Shown here piece after piece: positions 1 through 8,140 of a stretch of 18,261 nucleotides of DNA (the first letter of the stretch is position 1; each line of letters opens with the position of its first letter). A model generated the notes under the pieces. The model had not been told where the DNA came from. It made no database searches and saw only the letters and a list, made by a program, of their open reading frames with translations. Made by a program: the position numbers and the translations under genes. This DNA is from Pseudomonadota bacterium (lineage in GTDB: Bacteria; Desulfobacterota; Desulfovibrionia; Desulfovibrionales; Desulfovibrionaceae). The stretch lies in contig JAEZMB010000123.1 in NCBI GenBank assembly GCA_023435825.1, forward strand, positions 1 through 18,261. Direction: 5' to 3'.

Positions 1-9
1 CCGGAAGAT

Positions 10-48
10 GCCTCCGGGGGCTGGGGGCCTGAGGCCCCCAGACCCCCC
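10..48 (+). repeat. Intergenic hairpin repeat, copy 1 (GCCTYCGG family)
   Basis: A perfect 9-bp inverted repeat (CTGGGGGCC at 21-29, GGCCCCCAG at 33-41, loop TGA) follows the lead-in GCCTCCGG at 10-17 and precedes a C-run at 42-48. The same skeleton recurs at 15171-15210 in the same orientation: GCCTYCGG, G-rich arm, TGA loop, C-rich arm, GACYCCC. This marks it as a dispersed element rather than a one-off terminator. It lies 23 nt before the first gene's start codon and may also end transcription of a gene to the left of the window. There is no T-run, so a terminator role is unproven. Confidence 0.6.
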
Positions 49-71
49 AGATGGGGTATAAAGGACGCGAC

Positions 72-1544
72 ATGGCCGATATTCTGGTTTTAAATCCCCC
101 CTTTCTGCCCAAATTCTCCCGGCCCCAGCGTTCCCCGGCCGTGACCAAGAGCGGCACGCTCTATTTCCCCCTGTTCCTGGCCCAGGCCGTGGCCGTGCTC
201 GAAGCCGACGACTTCGAGGTCGCCTTCCTCGACGCCCCGGCCGCCGGCTTGGACCTCGACGCCGTCGTGGCCCGGGCCAAGGCCGAGACGCCGTTTTTAG
301 CCGTGCTGGACACCTCCACCCCGAGCATCGACGCCGACATCAAGGCCGCCGCCGCCCTGAAGAACGCCCTGCCCGGACTTTTTACCGTGCTGGTCGGCCC
401 CCATGCCACGGCCCTGGCCGGCAAGGTGCTCGAAGACGGACGCGGGGCCGTGGACGCCGTGGCCCGGCGCGAATACGAGGCCACCGTCCTGGAACTGGCC
501 CGGCTCCTGGCCGCCGGCCCGGCCACGCCGGCCCGTCTGGCCACCGTGGACGGCCTGTCGTTTCTGGGGGAAGGGGGCGTCGTCGTCCACAATCCGGACC
601 GGCCCTTCATCGAAGAACTCGACGCCCTGCCGCCCGTGGCCCCGGTCTACGCCCGCCACCTCGACATCCGGCACTATTTCAATCCCAACGCCAAGCCGCC
701 CATGGTCACCCTGGCCACCTCGCGCGGCTGCCCGTTTCGCTGCTCGTTTTGCCTGCATCCCCAAACGCTGACCGGCCGCACCGCCCGTTGCCGCTCCATC
801 GACAAGGTCCTGGACGAGGTCGCCTGGTGCCTGGACCACTTCCCGGGGCTTCGCACCATCTTTTTCGAGGACGATACCCTGACCGCCGACCGGGTCCGCT
901 GCCGGGCCTTTTGCCAGGCCATCATCCGCCGGGGACTGGTGTTCGAGTGGACGGCCAACGCCCGGGCCGATCTGGACCCGGACCTCATGGGCCTGATGCG
1001 CCGGGCCGGCTGCCGGCAACTCTGCGTGGGCTTCGAATCCGCCGACCCCACGGCCCTGTCGGCCATGAAAAAAGGCCTGGGAGCCGAGCGTATGCGGCTG
1101 TTTCGGGCCGACGCCGCCGCCGCCGGCCTCAAGATCCACGGCTGCTTCATTTTCGGTTTCCCCGGCGACACCAGGGAGTCCATCCTGGCCACTATCGACT
1201 TCGCCCTGGACCTCAATCCGGAAACCGCCCAGTTCTATCCGGTCATGGTCTATCCCGGCACCGAAGCCTACGCCGACTACGAGGCGCGGGGCTTTATCGC
1301 CGCCGGCCGCTGGCGCGACTGGCTCACCCCCGAGGGCCTGCACGGCTGCGTGGTGCGCAACGAGTCGCTGTATCCGGCCGAGATCGTGCGCCTGTGCGAC
1401 CTGGCCCGCAAACGGTTCTACCTGCGGCCGCAATTTCTTATCCGCCGCGCCCTGGCCGCGCTGGCAAGCCCCGGCGAAATGGCCCGGACCCTGCGGGCCG
1501 GCCGGGTCTTTTTGAAGCATTTGCTGCGGGGTTCAAAGGTGTAG
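72..1544 (+). CDS. B12-binding-type radical SAM enzyme, HpnJ-like
   Basis: This is a 490-residue protein. Residues ~1-150 look like a Rossmann-type cobalamin-binding domain without the classical DxHxxG histidine. A radical SAM core follows with the cluster motif C220-x3-C224-x2-C227 and a downstream FGFPGDT segment (361-367). From memory, the order and wording of several segments (DTSTPS at 80-85, VARREYE at 130-136, the TSRGCPFRCSFC region, the KRFYLRP tail) resemble HpnJ, the hopanoid-associated radical SAM enzyme that forms the cyclitol ether headgroup of bacteriohopanetetrol. I cannot prove orthology, and no squalene-hopene cyclase is visible. The ATG at 72 is preferred over the in-frame ATG at 51 because AAGGA (61-65) sits 6 nt before it and the protein then begins MADILVLNPP, as family members do. 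A toxin-antitoxin pair separates it from the glycosyltransferase downstream. Confidence 0.85.
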   Translation: MADILVLNPPFLPKFSRPQRSPAVTKSGTLYFPLFLAQAVAVLEADDFEVAFLDAPAAGLDLDAVVARAKAETPFLAVLDTSTPSIDADIKAAAALKNALPGLFTVLVGPHATALAGKVLEDGRGAVDAVARREYEATVLELARLLAAGPATPARLATVDGLSFLGEGGVVVHNPDRPFIEELDALPPVAPVYARHLDIRHYFNPNAKPPMVTLATSRGCPFRCSFCLHPQTLTGRTARCRSIDKVLDEVAWCLDHFPGLRTIFFEDDTLTADRVRCRAFCQAIIRRGLVFEWTANARADLDPDLMGLMRRAGCRQLCVGFESADPTALSAMKKGLGAERMRLFRADAAAAGLKIHGCFIFGFPGDTRESILATIDFALDLNPETAQFYPVMVYPGTEAYADYEARGFIAAGRWRDWLTPEGLHGCVVRNESLYPAEIVRLCDLARKRFYLRPQFLIRRALAALASPGEMARTLRAGRVFLKHLLRGSKV

Positions 1545-1566
1545 CGGCCCCGTTTCGGCCATGGGC

Positions 1567-1595
1567 TTGACCTCATGCTTGCATCGCCTTATTTG
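1567..1595 (+). promoter_or_regulatory. Candidate sigma-70 promoter of the toxin-antitoxin pair
   Basis: TTGACC (1567-1572) and TATTTG (1590-1595) are 17 bp apart, in a locally AT-richer stretch upstream of the antitoxin. The -35 box matches the consensus at five of six positions and the -10 box at three. The -10 overlaps the left arm of the palindrome at 1593-1614, the usual geometry for autorepression by an antitoxin. This is a by-eye call only. Confidence 0.4.
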
Positions 1596-1614
1596 TTCCC
1601 CAATTGAGGAACAA
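1593..1614. promoter_or_regulatory. 22-bp palindrome, likely antitoxin operator
   Basis: TTGTTCC (1593-1599) and GGAACAA (1608-1614) flank CAATTG (1601-1606). This gives a 22-bp dyad centred at 1603.5 with a single mismatched pair (1600/1607). It lies 33 nt before the antitoxin ATG and overlaps the predicted -10 box. Ribbon-helix-helix antitoxins of the RelB/DinJ family bind such dyads to repress their own operon. The site's role is inferred from symmetry and position. Confidence 0.5.
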
Positions 1615-1646
1615 CCAGACAACGCCGCTGCCGGCGGCAGGCCGTT

Positions 1647-1970
1647 ATGAAAACTGAGACCATCCGCGCCAGGATTGATCCTGTGCTCAAGCTCGAAGCC
1701 GAAGAGATCATGGAAACCCTGGGGTTGACGCCCAGTTCGGTCATCAAGATGCTGTACAAGCAGATCGTCCTGACCCGGGCTTTGCCCTTCCCCGTCAGGC
1801 TGCCCAACGCCGCCACCCTGGCGGCCATGGCCGAACTGGAACAGGGCGGCGGCGGCCAGGCCGCTAGCGTGGCCGACATGTTGCGCGACCTCAAATCCCC
1901 CGAGGCGGACGACGACGCATGTACGCAACCATCCGATGGACCAGCCAGTTCAAGAAGGACTATCGGCTGA
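1647..1970 (+). CDS. RelB/DinJ-family antitoxin
   Basis: This is a 107-residue protein expected to dimerise through an N-terminal ribbon-helix-helix (TIRARIDPVLK, residues 5-15), bind its operator and neutralise the toxin encoded next to it. The RARID strand and the ALPF motif (residues ~45-48) match the DinJ family, whose members are usually about 80-95 residues long. The extra length is a C-terminal tail of about 17 residues that overlaps the toxin gene by 52 nt in another frame. The start is the first ATG of the conserved frame, and the ribosome site is weak (CAGG near 1638-1641). The first ~120 nt of the gene are visibly less GC-rich than the neighbouring genes, which fits mobile toxin-antitoxin cassettes. 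The family call is firm; the true C-terminus depends on the TGA at 1970 being read as given. Confidence 0.85.
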   Translation: MKTETIRARIDPVLKLEAEEIMETLGLTPSSVIKMLYKQIVLTRALPFPVRLPNAATLAAMAELEQGGGGQAASVADMLRDLKSPEADDDACTQPSDGPASSRRTIG

Positions 1971-2191
1971 TGGCCAGGCGCGGTCGGGACATGGACAGGC
2001 TGGACGCGGTCCTGGCCGCCCTGGCCAACGGGGAGACGCCGCCGCCGGCCCTCAAGGATCACGCCCTGGTCGGCAACTGGAGCGGCTACCGCGAACTGCA
2101 TGTGGAACCGGATTGGCTCCTCATCTACCGCGTGGAGCCGGAAATACTCTCCTTCGTCCGCACCGGCTCCCATGCCGCCCTGTTTCGGTAA
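1919..2191 (+). CDS. YafQ-family mRNA interferase toxin
   Basis: This 90-residue protein is expected to be a ribosome-dependent endoribonuclease of the RelE superfamily that cuts mRNA in the A site. It aligns closely from memory with E. coli YafQ, including KDH, GYR, HVEPDW, LIY and RTGSHAALF. The catalytic set is present: H48, H61, D65, W66, H85 and F89, so it should be active. The start codon lies inside the antitoxin gene (52-nt overlap), with only a distant GAGG (1902-1905) as a ribosome site, so translation probably depends on coupling to the antitoxin. The glycosyltransferase begins 7 nt after the stop, so it may be read through from this operon. Confidence 0.88.
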   Translation: MYATIRWTSQFKKDYRLMARRGRDMDRLDAVLAALANGETPPPALKDHALVGNWSGYRELHVEPDWLLIYRVEPEILSFVRTGSHAALFR

Positions 2192-2198
2192 CCGCCCC

Positions 2199-4325
2199 AT
2201 GCCCCGCCTGACCGTCGTCATCCCGGCCTACAACGCCGCCGCCACCTTGGGCGACGCCCTGGACGCCCTGACCGCCCAGACCATCCCCCGGTCGGCGTTT
2301 TCCGTCATCGTGGTCGACGACGGCTCCAGCGACGCCACCGCCGCCCTGGCCCGGGCCAGGGGCGTGGCCGTCATTTCCCAGCCAAACGCCGGCCCGGCCG
2401 CCGCCCGAAACGCCGGAGCCGCCGCCGCGCCGCCGGACAGCGACATCCTTGTTTTCACCGACGCCGACTGCGCCCCGGCCCCGGATTTCCTGGCCCGCCT
2501 CACCGCCCCCCTGGACGATGCGGCCGTTGCCGGCGTCCAGGGTGCCTACCGCACCCGCCAGACGTCGCTCACCGCCCGGTTCGCCCAGATCGAGTTCGAG
2601 GACCGCTACGCCTATGTCGCTAGGCGTCCGGCCATCGACCTCGTGGCCACCTACGCCGCCGCCTACCGCCGCGCGGTGTTTGATGCGGCCGGCGGCTTCG
2701 ACACGTCCTTCCGGGCGGCCGACAACGAGGACACCGAGCTGTCCTACCGGCTGGCCGCCGCCGGCCACCGGCTGGTCTTCGCCCCGGACGCCATCGTCTA
2801 TCATCGCCATCCGGCCGCCCTGGGCCGCTATTTGACCATCAAGGCCAGCCGGGCCTTTTGGCGGCTTCGGGCCTGCCGGGAGCATCCCGAAAAGCTCGTG
2901 CGCGACGGCTACACTCCGCCGGTCATCCGCCTCCAGACCATCCTGGCCGGACTGTTCGCCCTGGCCACGGTCCTGGCCCCGTTCTCCCGGCCGGCCGGCC
3001 TGTTCGCCCTGGCCGCCCTGGCCGCGCTGCTGGGGAGCGCCCTGCCCTTTGCCCGCTTCGCCGCCGGGCGCGACAGGACCGTGGCCCGTCTGGCCCCGAT
3101 GTTCGTCACGCTGCGCTCCCTGGCCTTTGCCGCCGGCCTGGCCTGGGGGCTGGCCGACCGCCTGCTGTCCCGGACGGCCTGCCGCCCGCCACAGGGGACA
3201 ACCCCCAAACGGGTGGGCCTTGATCTCCACACCATTTCCGGCATCCGCCAGGGGTCGCGCACCTACATCGAAGCCCTGGCCGCCCGGTTGCCCCAGGCCG
3301 CCCCGGACCTCGACTTCGTCTTCTACGCCACCCGGGATGGCCTGGACGCGGCTCGGACCCTGGCCGGAGACGCCCCCAACGTCACGGTGCGCGAGATCCC
3401 CGCCGGCCGTCTGGCCCGACTGATCGCCCCCTTCCCCTGGCGGCTTCGCCGGGAGGTCGACGTCTTCCACTGCCAGTACCTCGCCCCGCTCACCCCCACG
3501 GTCCCCTGCGTGGTCAGCCTCCACGACATCCTGCACGAAGCCATGCCCGAACATTTCCCCAAGGGGCTGTCGCGCCTCATGCGGCTGCTCTATCCCCTGG
3601 GGGCGCGCCGGGCGGCCATGGTGCTCACACTTTCGGCCTATTGCCGCGACGAGATCATCGCCCGCTACCGCGTGCCGGCCGACCGTGTGGCTTACGCCTT
3701 TCCCGGGGTGGACCCGGCCTTCGCCCCGGTGACGGACCCGGCCGCCCTGGCCGCCGCGCGCGCCCGGCTGGGGCTGCCGGACGGCCCCTACATCCTGTTT
3801 CTGGGCCGCATGGAGCCGCGCAAGAACGTCCCCGGGCTGGCGGCGGCTTATGCCTTGCTGCGAAATCGTTTGGGAGAGGGCGCGCCCGCCCTGGTCATCG
3901 CCGGGCCGGACGACGGGCTTTTCGCCGCCTTTGGGCAAAAGCTGCGCGAGGCGGGGACGGCCGAGGGCATCGTCTTTTGCGGCGGGGTGGCCCAGGCGGA
4001 TCTGCCGGCCTTGCTGTCCGGGGCGGCGGTCTTTGCCTATCCGAGCTTTGGCGAGGGATTCGGGCTGCCGGTGGTGGAGGCCATGGCCTGCGGCGCGCCG
4101 GTGGCGGCAAGCACGGCTCCGGCCGTGCCCGAAGCGGCCGGCGGCGCGGCCCTTCTGGTCGACCCGCGTGACCCGCAAGCCCTGGCCGAGGCCCTGTATC
4201 GGGTGCTCACCGAACCGGAACTGGCCGCCGCACTGCGGGCCAAGGGCCTGGCCCGGGCCAAGCTTCTGCATTGGAACGACACGGCGGCCATGGCCGTGGC
4301 CGCCTACCGGCGGGCCTTGGCCTGA
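2199..4325 (+). CDS. GT2-GT4 double glycosyltransferase
   Basis: This 708-residue protein joins two glycosyltransferases. Residues 1-230 form a GT-A (family GT2) domain with VVDDGSSD (38-45), the metal-binding DAD (88-90) and the acidic NED (176-178). Two hydrophobic stretches (~245-285 and ~300-323) probably anchor it in the inner membrane. Residues ~337-708 form a GT-B (family GT4) domain with LGRMEPRKN (535-543) and the E-x7-E motif at E619-E627 (EGFGLPVVE). Sugar donors and acceptor cannot be read from the sequence. Such proteins normally build surface polysaccharides or glycolipids by adding two sugars. The ATG at 2199 begins directly with the GT2 strand; an in-frame ATG at 2172 overlapping the toxin gene is possible but adds nothing conserved. 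No strong ribosome site is seen. The gene converges on the kinase gene with an 18-nt gap. Confidence 0.9.
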   Translation: MPRLTVVIPAYNAAATLGDALDALTAQTIPRSAFSVIVVDDGSSDATAALARARGVAVISQPNAGPAAARNAGAAAAPPDSDILVFTDADCAPAPDFLARLTAPLDDAAVAGVQGAYRTRQTSLTARFAQIEFEDRYAYVARRPAIDLVATYAAAYRRAVFDAAGGFDTSFRAADNEDTELSYRLAAAGHRLVFAPDAIVYHRHPAALGRYLTIKASRAFWRLRACREHPEKLVRDGYTPPVIRLQTILAGLFALATVLAPFSRPAGLFALAALAALLGSALPFARFAAGRDRTVARLAPMFVTLRSLAFAAGLAWGLADRLLSRTACRPPQGTTPKRVGLDLHTISGIRQGSRTYIEALAARLPQAAPDLDFVFYATRDGLDAARTLAGDAPNVTVREIPAGRLARLIAPFPWRLRREVDVFHCQYLAPLTPTVPCVVSLHDILHEAMPEHFPKGLSRLMRLLYPLGARRAAMVLTLSAYCRDEIIARYRVPADRVAYAFPGVDPAFAPVTDPAALAAARARLGLPDGPYILFLGRMEPRKNVPGLAAAYALLRNRLGEGAPALVIAGPDDGLFAAFGQKLREAGTAEGIVFCGGVAQADLPALLSGAAVFAYPSFGEGFGLPVVEAMACGAPVAASTAPAVPEAAGGAALLVDPRDPQALAEALYRVLTEPELAAALRAKGLARAKLLHWNDTAAMAVAAYRRALA

Positions 4326-4343
4326 CGCGCCGCCAGGAGACGA

Positions 4344-5948
4344 TCAGTCGGCCGCGTCGGTCCGCGAGCCGCCGGCCATGGCCTGTCCCAGGGTGCGCCC
4401 CAGTTCGGTCATGTCCACGGGCTTGACCAGATAGGCGTCCACGCCGGCCTCCAGGGCGGCGCAGCGGTCCTCGGCCAGGGCGTGGGCGGTCAAGGCCACC
4501 ACGGGCACGTCCCGGGCGGCCGGCCCGGCCTCGCCCAGGCGCAGGGCCCGCACGGCCGAAAGCCCGTCCAACTCCGGCATCCGCATGTCCATGAGCACGC
4601 AATCAAAAGCGTTCTCGGCCAGGGCGGCCAGGGCCTGGCGGCCGTTTTCCACCAGATGGGGCCGGCAGCCCAGCTTTTGCAGCATCACCCGGATGGTCAG
4701 CCGGTTGACGGCCTCGTCCTCGGCCACCAGCACCCGTTTGCCGGTCAAGGAAGCCGGTTCCCGGATCGGACGGGCCGGCTCCGCCTCGGGCAGGGCAAAG
4801 GGCAGGGTGACGCGCACATCGGTGCCCCGGCCCACTTCGCTGGCCAGCATGATCTCTCCCCCCATTTCCACGGCCAGGCCCTTGGCGATGCAAAGCCCCA
4901 ATCCGGCTCCGCCAAACATCCCGCCTGCGTGGGGCCGGGCCTGGGCGAAGGGTTCGAACAAGCCCGGGAGGCGCTCCCGGGGGATGCCGATGCCGGTGTC
5001 GGACAGGCCAAAGCGCAGCTGCAGCGGCTCGCTGCCGGGAACGGTTTCCACGGACAGCACCACCTGCCCTTCGGCCGTGAATTTGACCGCATTGCCGGCC
5101 AGGGCGAAAAGAATCTGGCGCAGCCGGGCCGCGTCGCCGCGAAGGAGCCTGGGCACGTCCGGGGCCACGCGCTGCACGAACCGCAGGCCCTTGATGTTGG
5201 CTTCGTAGGCCAGGGAGGTGGCCACCGGGGCAATGACCGCGTCAAGGTCGAAAACTTCCTCGGCCAGGCGCACCTGGCCGCCCTGGATGTTCGTCACTTC
5301 CAGGAGATCGGAGAGAATCCGCAACAGCCCCCGGGCCGATTCCATGGCCGTGTCCAGGTAGTCGGCCACCTCCGGGCCGGGGCAGGCCGACTGGGCCAGC
5401 TGGAGCATCCCCATGATGCCGTTTAGGGGGGTGCGCAGTTCATGGCTCATGTGGGCCAGGAAGGCGGATTTGATGGCTCCGGCCGCCTCGGCCTTGGCCA
5501 GGGCGTCGGCCCGCTGCTTTTCCAGGCTTTGGCGGGCCGAGATGTCGCGAAACATCACCTGGATCGTGCCGGCTTGTTTGTCCAGCAGCCCGAAGGACAC
5601 GGCCACGGGCAGGTACGTGCCGTCGGCCCGGCGGTAGCGCCGGTCCATATGGCGCGTCCGGCCGTCCAGGGCCGCCCGGTGGTTGTCCTCGGGCGAGGCC
5701 GCGGCCTGGTCGTCTGGATGCACGATGTCGGCCATGCGGCCCCCGACCAGGTTGGCGCGGTCCTGGCCGAGCAGGCTCAGGGCCATGGGGTTGGCCTCAA
5801 GGATGCGGCCGGCCGCGTCGCCGACCAGGATGCCCATGGCCGATTGTTCGAAAAAAAGCCGCCAATACCGGGCGTCTTGGGGCCGGGCGATGGGGGGCGC
5901 GTCCTGGGGGCCGTCTGGGGCTGGGGCTGGTCTTTCCGGGCTGCTCAT
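4344..5948 (-). CDS. Soluble PAS hybrid sensor histidine kinase with receiver
   Basis: This is a 534-residue cytoplasmic protein with no membrane segment. Residues ~25-145 are a PAS domain. A short coiled coil leads into HisKA with phospho-acceptor H169 (SHELRTPLNG). The ATPase domain shows the N-box around N286, DTGIGIP (317-323) and GGAGLGLC (346-353). A receiver domain (~404-525) carries the acidic pocket E410/D411/E412, phospho-acceptor D454, T487 and K509. There is no HPt domain, so an outside phosphotransfer partner is needed for relay. The start at 5948 is chosen because PAS homology begins soon after it. In-frame ATGs further upstream (the nearest ending at 6002) are possible, and no clear ribosome site decides. 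It is divergent from a membrane sensor that lacks a kinase, which suggests the two work together. Confidence 0.9.
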   Translation of the reverse strand: MSSPERPAPAPDGPQDAPPIARPQDARYWRLFFEQSAMGILVGDAAGRILEANPMALSLLGQDRANLVGGRMADIVHPDDQAAASPEDNHRAALDGRTRHMDRRYRRADGTYLPVAVSFGLLDKQAGTIQVMFRDISARQSLEKQRADALAKAEAAGAIKSAFLAHMSHELRTPLNGIMGMLQLAQSACPGPEVADYLDTAMESARGLLRILSDLLEVTNIQGGQVRLAEEVFDLDAVIAPVATSLAYEANIKGLRFVQRVAPDVPRLLRGDAARLRQILFALAGNAVKFTAEGQVVLSVETVPGSEPLQLRFGLSDTGIGIPRERLPGLFEPFAQARPHAGGMFGGAGLGLCIAKGLAVEMGGEIMLASEVGRGTDVRVTLPFALPEAEPARPIREPASLTGKRVLVAEDEAVNRLTIRVMLQKLGCRPHLVENGRQALAALAENAFDCVLMDMRMPELDGLSAVRALRLGEAGPAARDVPVVALTAHALAEDRCAALEAGVDAYLVKPVDMTELGRTLGQAMAGGSRTDAAD

Positions 5949-6098
5949 GGCGTCGTCACAGTTCGCTGCGGGCCTGTCGCCGGCCGAATGGCCACATCGC
6001 ATCGACGAAATGCATAGCATGAAAAGCGGGTTGTCTGGCAAGTGGCGACCGGCGGGCGACCAGGAGACAGTTGTTGCTTTTTGCGGTAGGGAAAACCT
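5949..6098. promoter_or_regulatory. Divergent control region between kinase and sensor genes
   Basis: These 150 bp must hold the starts of both transcripts. A direct repeat GGCGACC (6044-6050 and 6055-6061) has an 11-bp period, about one helical turn, and could be a regulator site. On the minus strand, TTGCCA (6036-6041) and TATGCA (6011-6016) resemble promoter boxes, but their 19-bp spacing is poor. AGGGA (6088-6092) is the ribosome site of the plus-strand gene. No box is convincing. Confidence 0.3.
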
Positions 6099-8120
6099 AT
6101 GGGAAACTGCCTTCGCGCCGCCACCGCTTTGGCGACCCTCACATGGGTTCTTGCCTGCGCCCTGATCGGGCCGGCCGCGGCCGGACAGACCGCGCCGGCG
6201 GTGTTGCTGCTCAGTTCCTACCACCACGGCGACCCCTGGTCGGACCGGATCGTGGACGGTTTTCTCCAGCGCCTGCCCTCCACCAAGGCCCGGGTGTTCG
6301 TGGAGCACCTCGACGCCAGGCGTTTTTCCGAAACCGAGGACCGCGGCGATCTCGCCGACTATCTGGCCGCCAAGTACGCCCATGTGCCCATCGCCGTCCT
6401 CGCCTCCAGCGACGACGCCGCCCTGAATTTCTGGCTGGCCCGACGCGACACGCTCTTTCCCGGCCGGCCCATCGTCTTTTGCGGGGTCAATGACTTCACC
6501 CCAGCCCGTATCGCCGGGTATGCCGACGTCACGGGCGTGGGCGAGTCGCCGGACGTGCTGGGCACCCTGGATCTGGCCCTGGCCCTGGCCCCGTCGGCCC
6601 GCACCGTGCTGGCCCTGACCGCCGACGACGCGGCTTCGTCCCGGGCCAACATCGACCGGTTCCGCCGGGCGGCCCGGGCCCTGGAAGGACGGATGCGGCC
6701 GGTGGAACTGCAAAACGTCACCCTTGAGGCGGCAAAAAAGGCCCTGGCCGCCGCGCCCCGCGACGCCGTGGTCATCCGTCTGGCCCCCCTCAGGAACGAC
6801 GCCGGCGATGCGCCGCTCATGGGCGAGGACATGGCCGCCCTGGCCGCCGTTTCCCCTATCCCCATCTTCTGCCTGTGGGACTTCGACCTGGGGCTTGGCG
6901 CGGTGGGCGGCCGGGTCCTGCGCGGCCAGGACCAGGGCCGGGCGGCCGCCGCCATCGTGGAACGGGTGTTGGCCGGCCAGGCCCCGGCCGACATCCCGGT
7001 GACCAACGTGCCGGCCGAAACGATCCTGGACCAGGCCGTGATGACCCGTCTGGGTCTGCCGGTGGACCGCGCGCCCAAGGACACCATCTTCGAGAATGTG
7101 CCCATGTCCTTGTACGAACGCTTCAAGGGCCTTTTTTGGGCCGGCGGCGCGGCCTTGGCCATTTCGTTGCCCGGCGCCGTGGCCCTGCTTATCCTCCTGA
7201 CCGGGCGGCGGCGGGCCGAGATGCGGCTGGCCGAAAGCGAACGCCGCTACCGGGAGCTGGTGGAATCGGCCAACTCCCTGATCCTGCGCTTCGACGCCAC
7301 GGGCCGGCTGATCTTCGTCAACGAATACGCCGAGCGGCTTCTCGGCTACAGCCGCGCCGAGATGCTCTCGGGCAAGGCCGTGTTCTGGCCGTCGGCCCCG
7401 CCCGACCTCGCCAGCCTCCTGGCCCGGGCCATGGCCGCGCCCCATGCCCTGGCCGGCTCGGGCAATGAAAATGAAGTGGTGGCCAAGGACGGCCGGCGGG
7501 TCTATCTCCAGTGGGACAACCAGCCGCTTTTCGGGCCGGACGGCCGTCCCGAGGGCTGGCTGGCCGTGGGCGCGGACATCACGGCCCGGCGGCTGGCCGA
7601 GGAAGCCCTGGCCGCCCGGGCCCTGGCCGAGGAAGAGCTGGCCCTTTTCGGCCGGGAACTGCTGGCCGGCGGCGACGACGCCGTGGATCGGGCCCTGGTG
7701 CGGCTTCTCAGCGCCTTTTCCGTGGGCCGGGCCGTCTGGTACGACAATGTGGATGATCCGCGTCTGGGGCTTTGCGCCCGCCTCGCGGCCGAGGCCTACG
7801 CCGCCGGCCTCCCGCCGTGCCGCCCCATGGCCGAGGTGGCGCTTATCCCCTACAGCATCGACGGCTTCCAGTCGGCCGACCGGATGGCGGCCGGAGAGAT
7901 CGTCACCGGCCAGGAAGCGGACTTCCCGGAAGCGCTCAAGGACATCCTGGGCCTGTACGGGGCCAAGGCGGTCATCAACGCGCCGGTCAGCCGGGACGGC
8001 GTCTGGTCGGGGTTCCTCGGCCTGGCCGATGTGCGCGGGCCGCGCCAGTTCACCCGCCAGGAACAGTCCCTGCTGTCCACGGCGGCCAGTCTGCTGTCGG
8101 TCTATCTGGCCCGCCGCTGA
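6099..8120 (+). CDS. Membrane sensor: periplasmic binding domain, PAS and GAF, no output domain
   Basis: This is a 673-residue protein. A signal peptide (1-28, ending AAAG) leads to a periplasmic domain (~33-340) of the ABC_sub_bind type, recognisable by VLLLSSYHHGD (35-45). One transmembrane helix (~345-367) follows, then a PAS domain (~380-495), a short helical linker and a C-terminal GAF-like domain (~510-672). Comparable proteins usually continue into a histidine kinase or GGDEF domain. Here a TGA ends the gene directly after GAF, and the following DNA encodes no kinase in any frame. It probably senses a small periplasmic ligand and passes the signal by protein contact, most plausibly to the divergently encoded soluble kinase. 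The ATG at 6099 has AGGGA 6 nt upstream. The domain order is well supported; the ligand is unknown. Confidence 0.85.
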   Translation: MGNCLRAATALATLTWVLACALIGPAAAGQTAPAVLLLSSYHHGDPWSDRIVDGFLQRLPSTKARVFVEHLDARRFSETEDRGDLADYLAAKYAHVPIAVLASSDDAALNFWLARRDTLFPGRPIVFCGVNDFTPARIAGYADVTGVGESPDVLGTLDLALALAPSARTVLALTADDAASSRANIDRFRRAARALEGRMRPVELQNVTLEAAKKALAAAPRDAVVIRLAPLRNDAGDAPLMGEDMAALAAVSPIPIFCLWDFDLGLGAVGGRVLRGQDQGRAAAAIVERVLAGQAPADIPVTNVPAETILDQAVMTRLGLPVDRAPKDTIFENVPMSLYERFKGLFWAGGAALAISLPGAVALLILLTGRRRAEMRLAESERRYRELVESANSLILRFDATGRLIFVNEYAERLLGYSRAEMLSGKAVFWPSAPPDLASLLARAMAAPHALAGSGNENEVVAKDGRRVYLQWDNQPLFGPDGRPEGWLAVGADITARRLAEEALAARALAEEELALFGRELLAGGDDAVDRALVRLLSAFSVGRAVWYDNVDDPRLGLCARLAAEAYAAGLPPCRPMAEVALIPYSIDGFQSADRMAAGEIVTGQEADFPEALKDILGLYGAKAVINAPVSRDGVWSGFLGLADVRGPRQFTRQEQSLLSTAASLLSVYLARR

Positions 8121-8140
8121 CAGCAAGACGCCTGATCGCG

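Noticed and set aside
297..1520. 407-codon minus-strand frame opposite the first radical SAM gene
   Set aside because: It is a shadow frame with no motif, while the plus strand carries the intact C-x3-C-x2-C enzyme.
2121..4271. 716-codon minus-strand frame opposite the GT2-GT4 gene
   Set aside because: It is a glycine/glutamine-rich shadow typical of ~70% GC DNA. The plus strand has all the conserved motifs.
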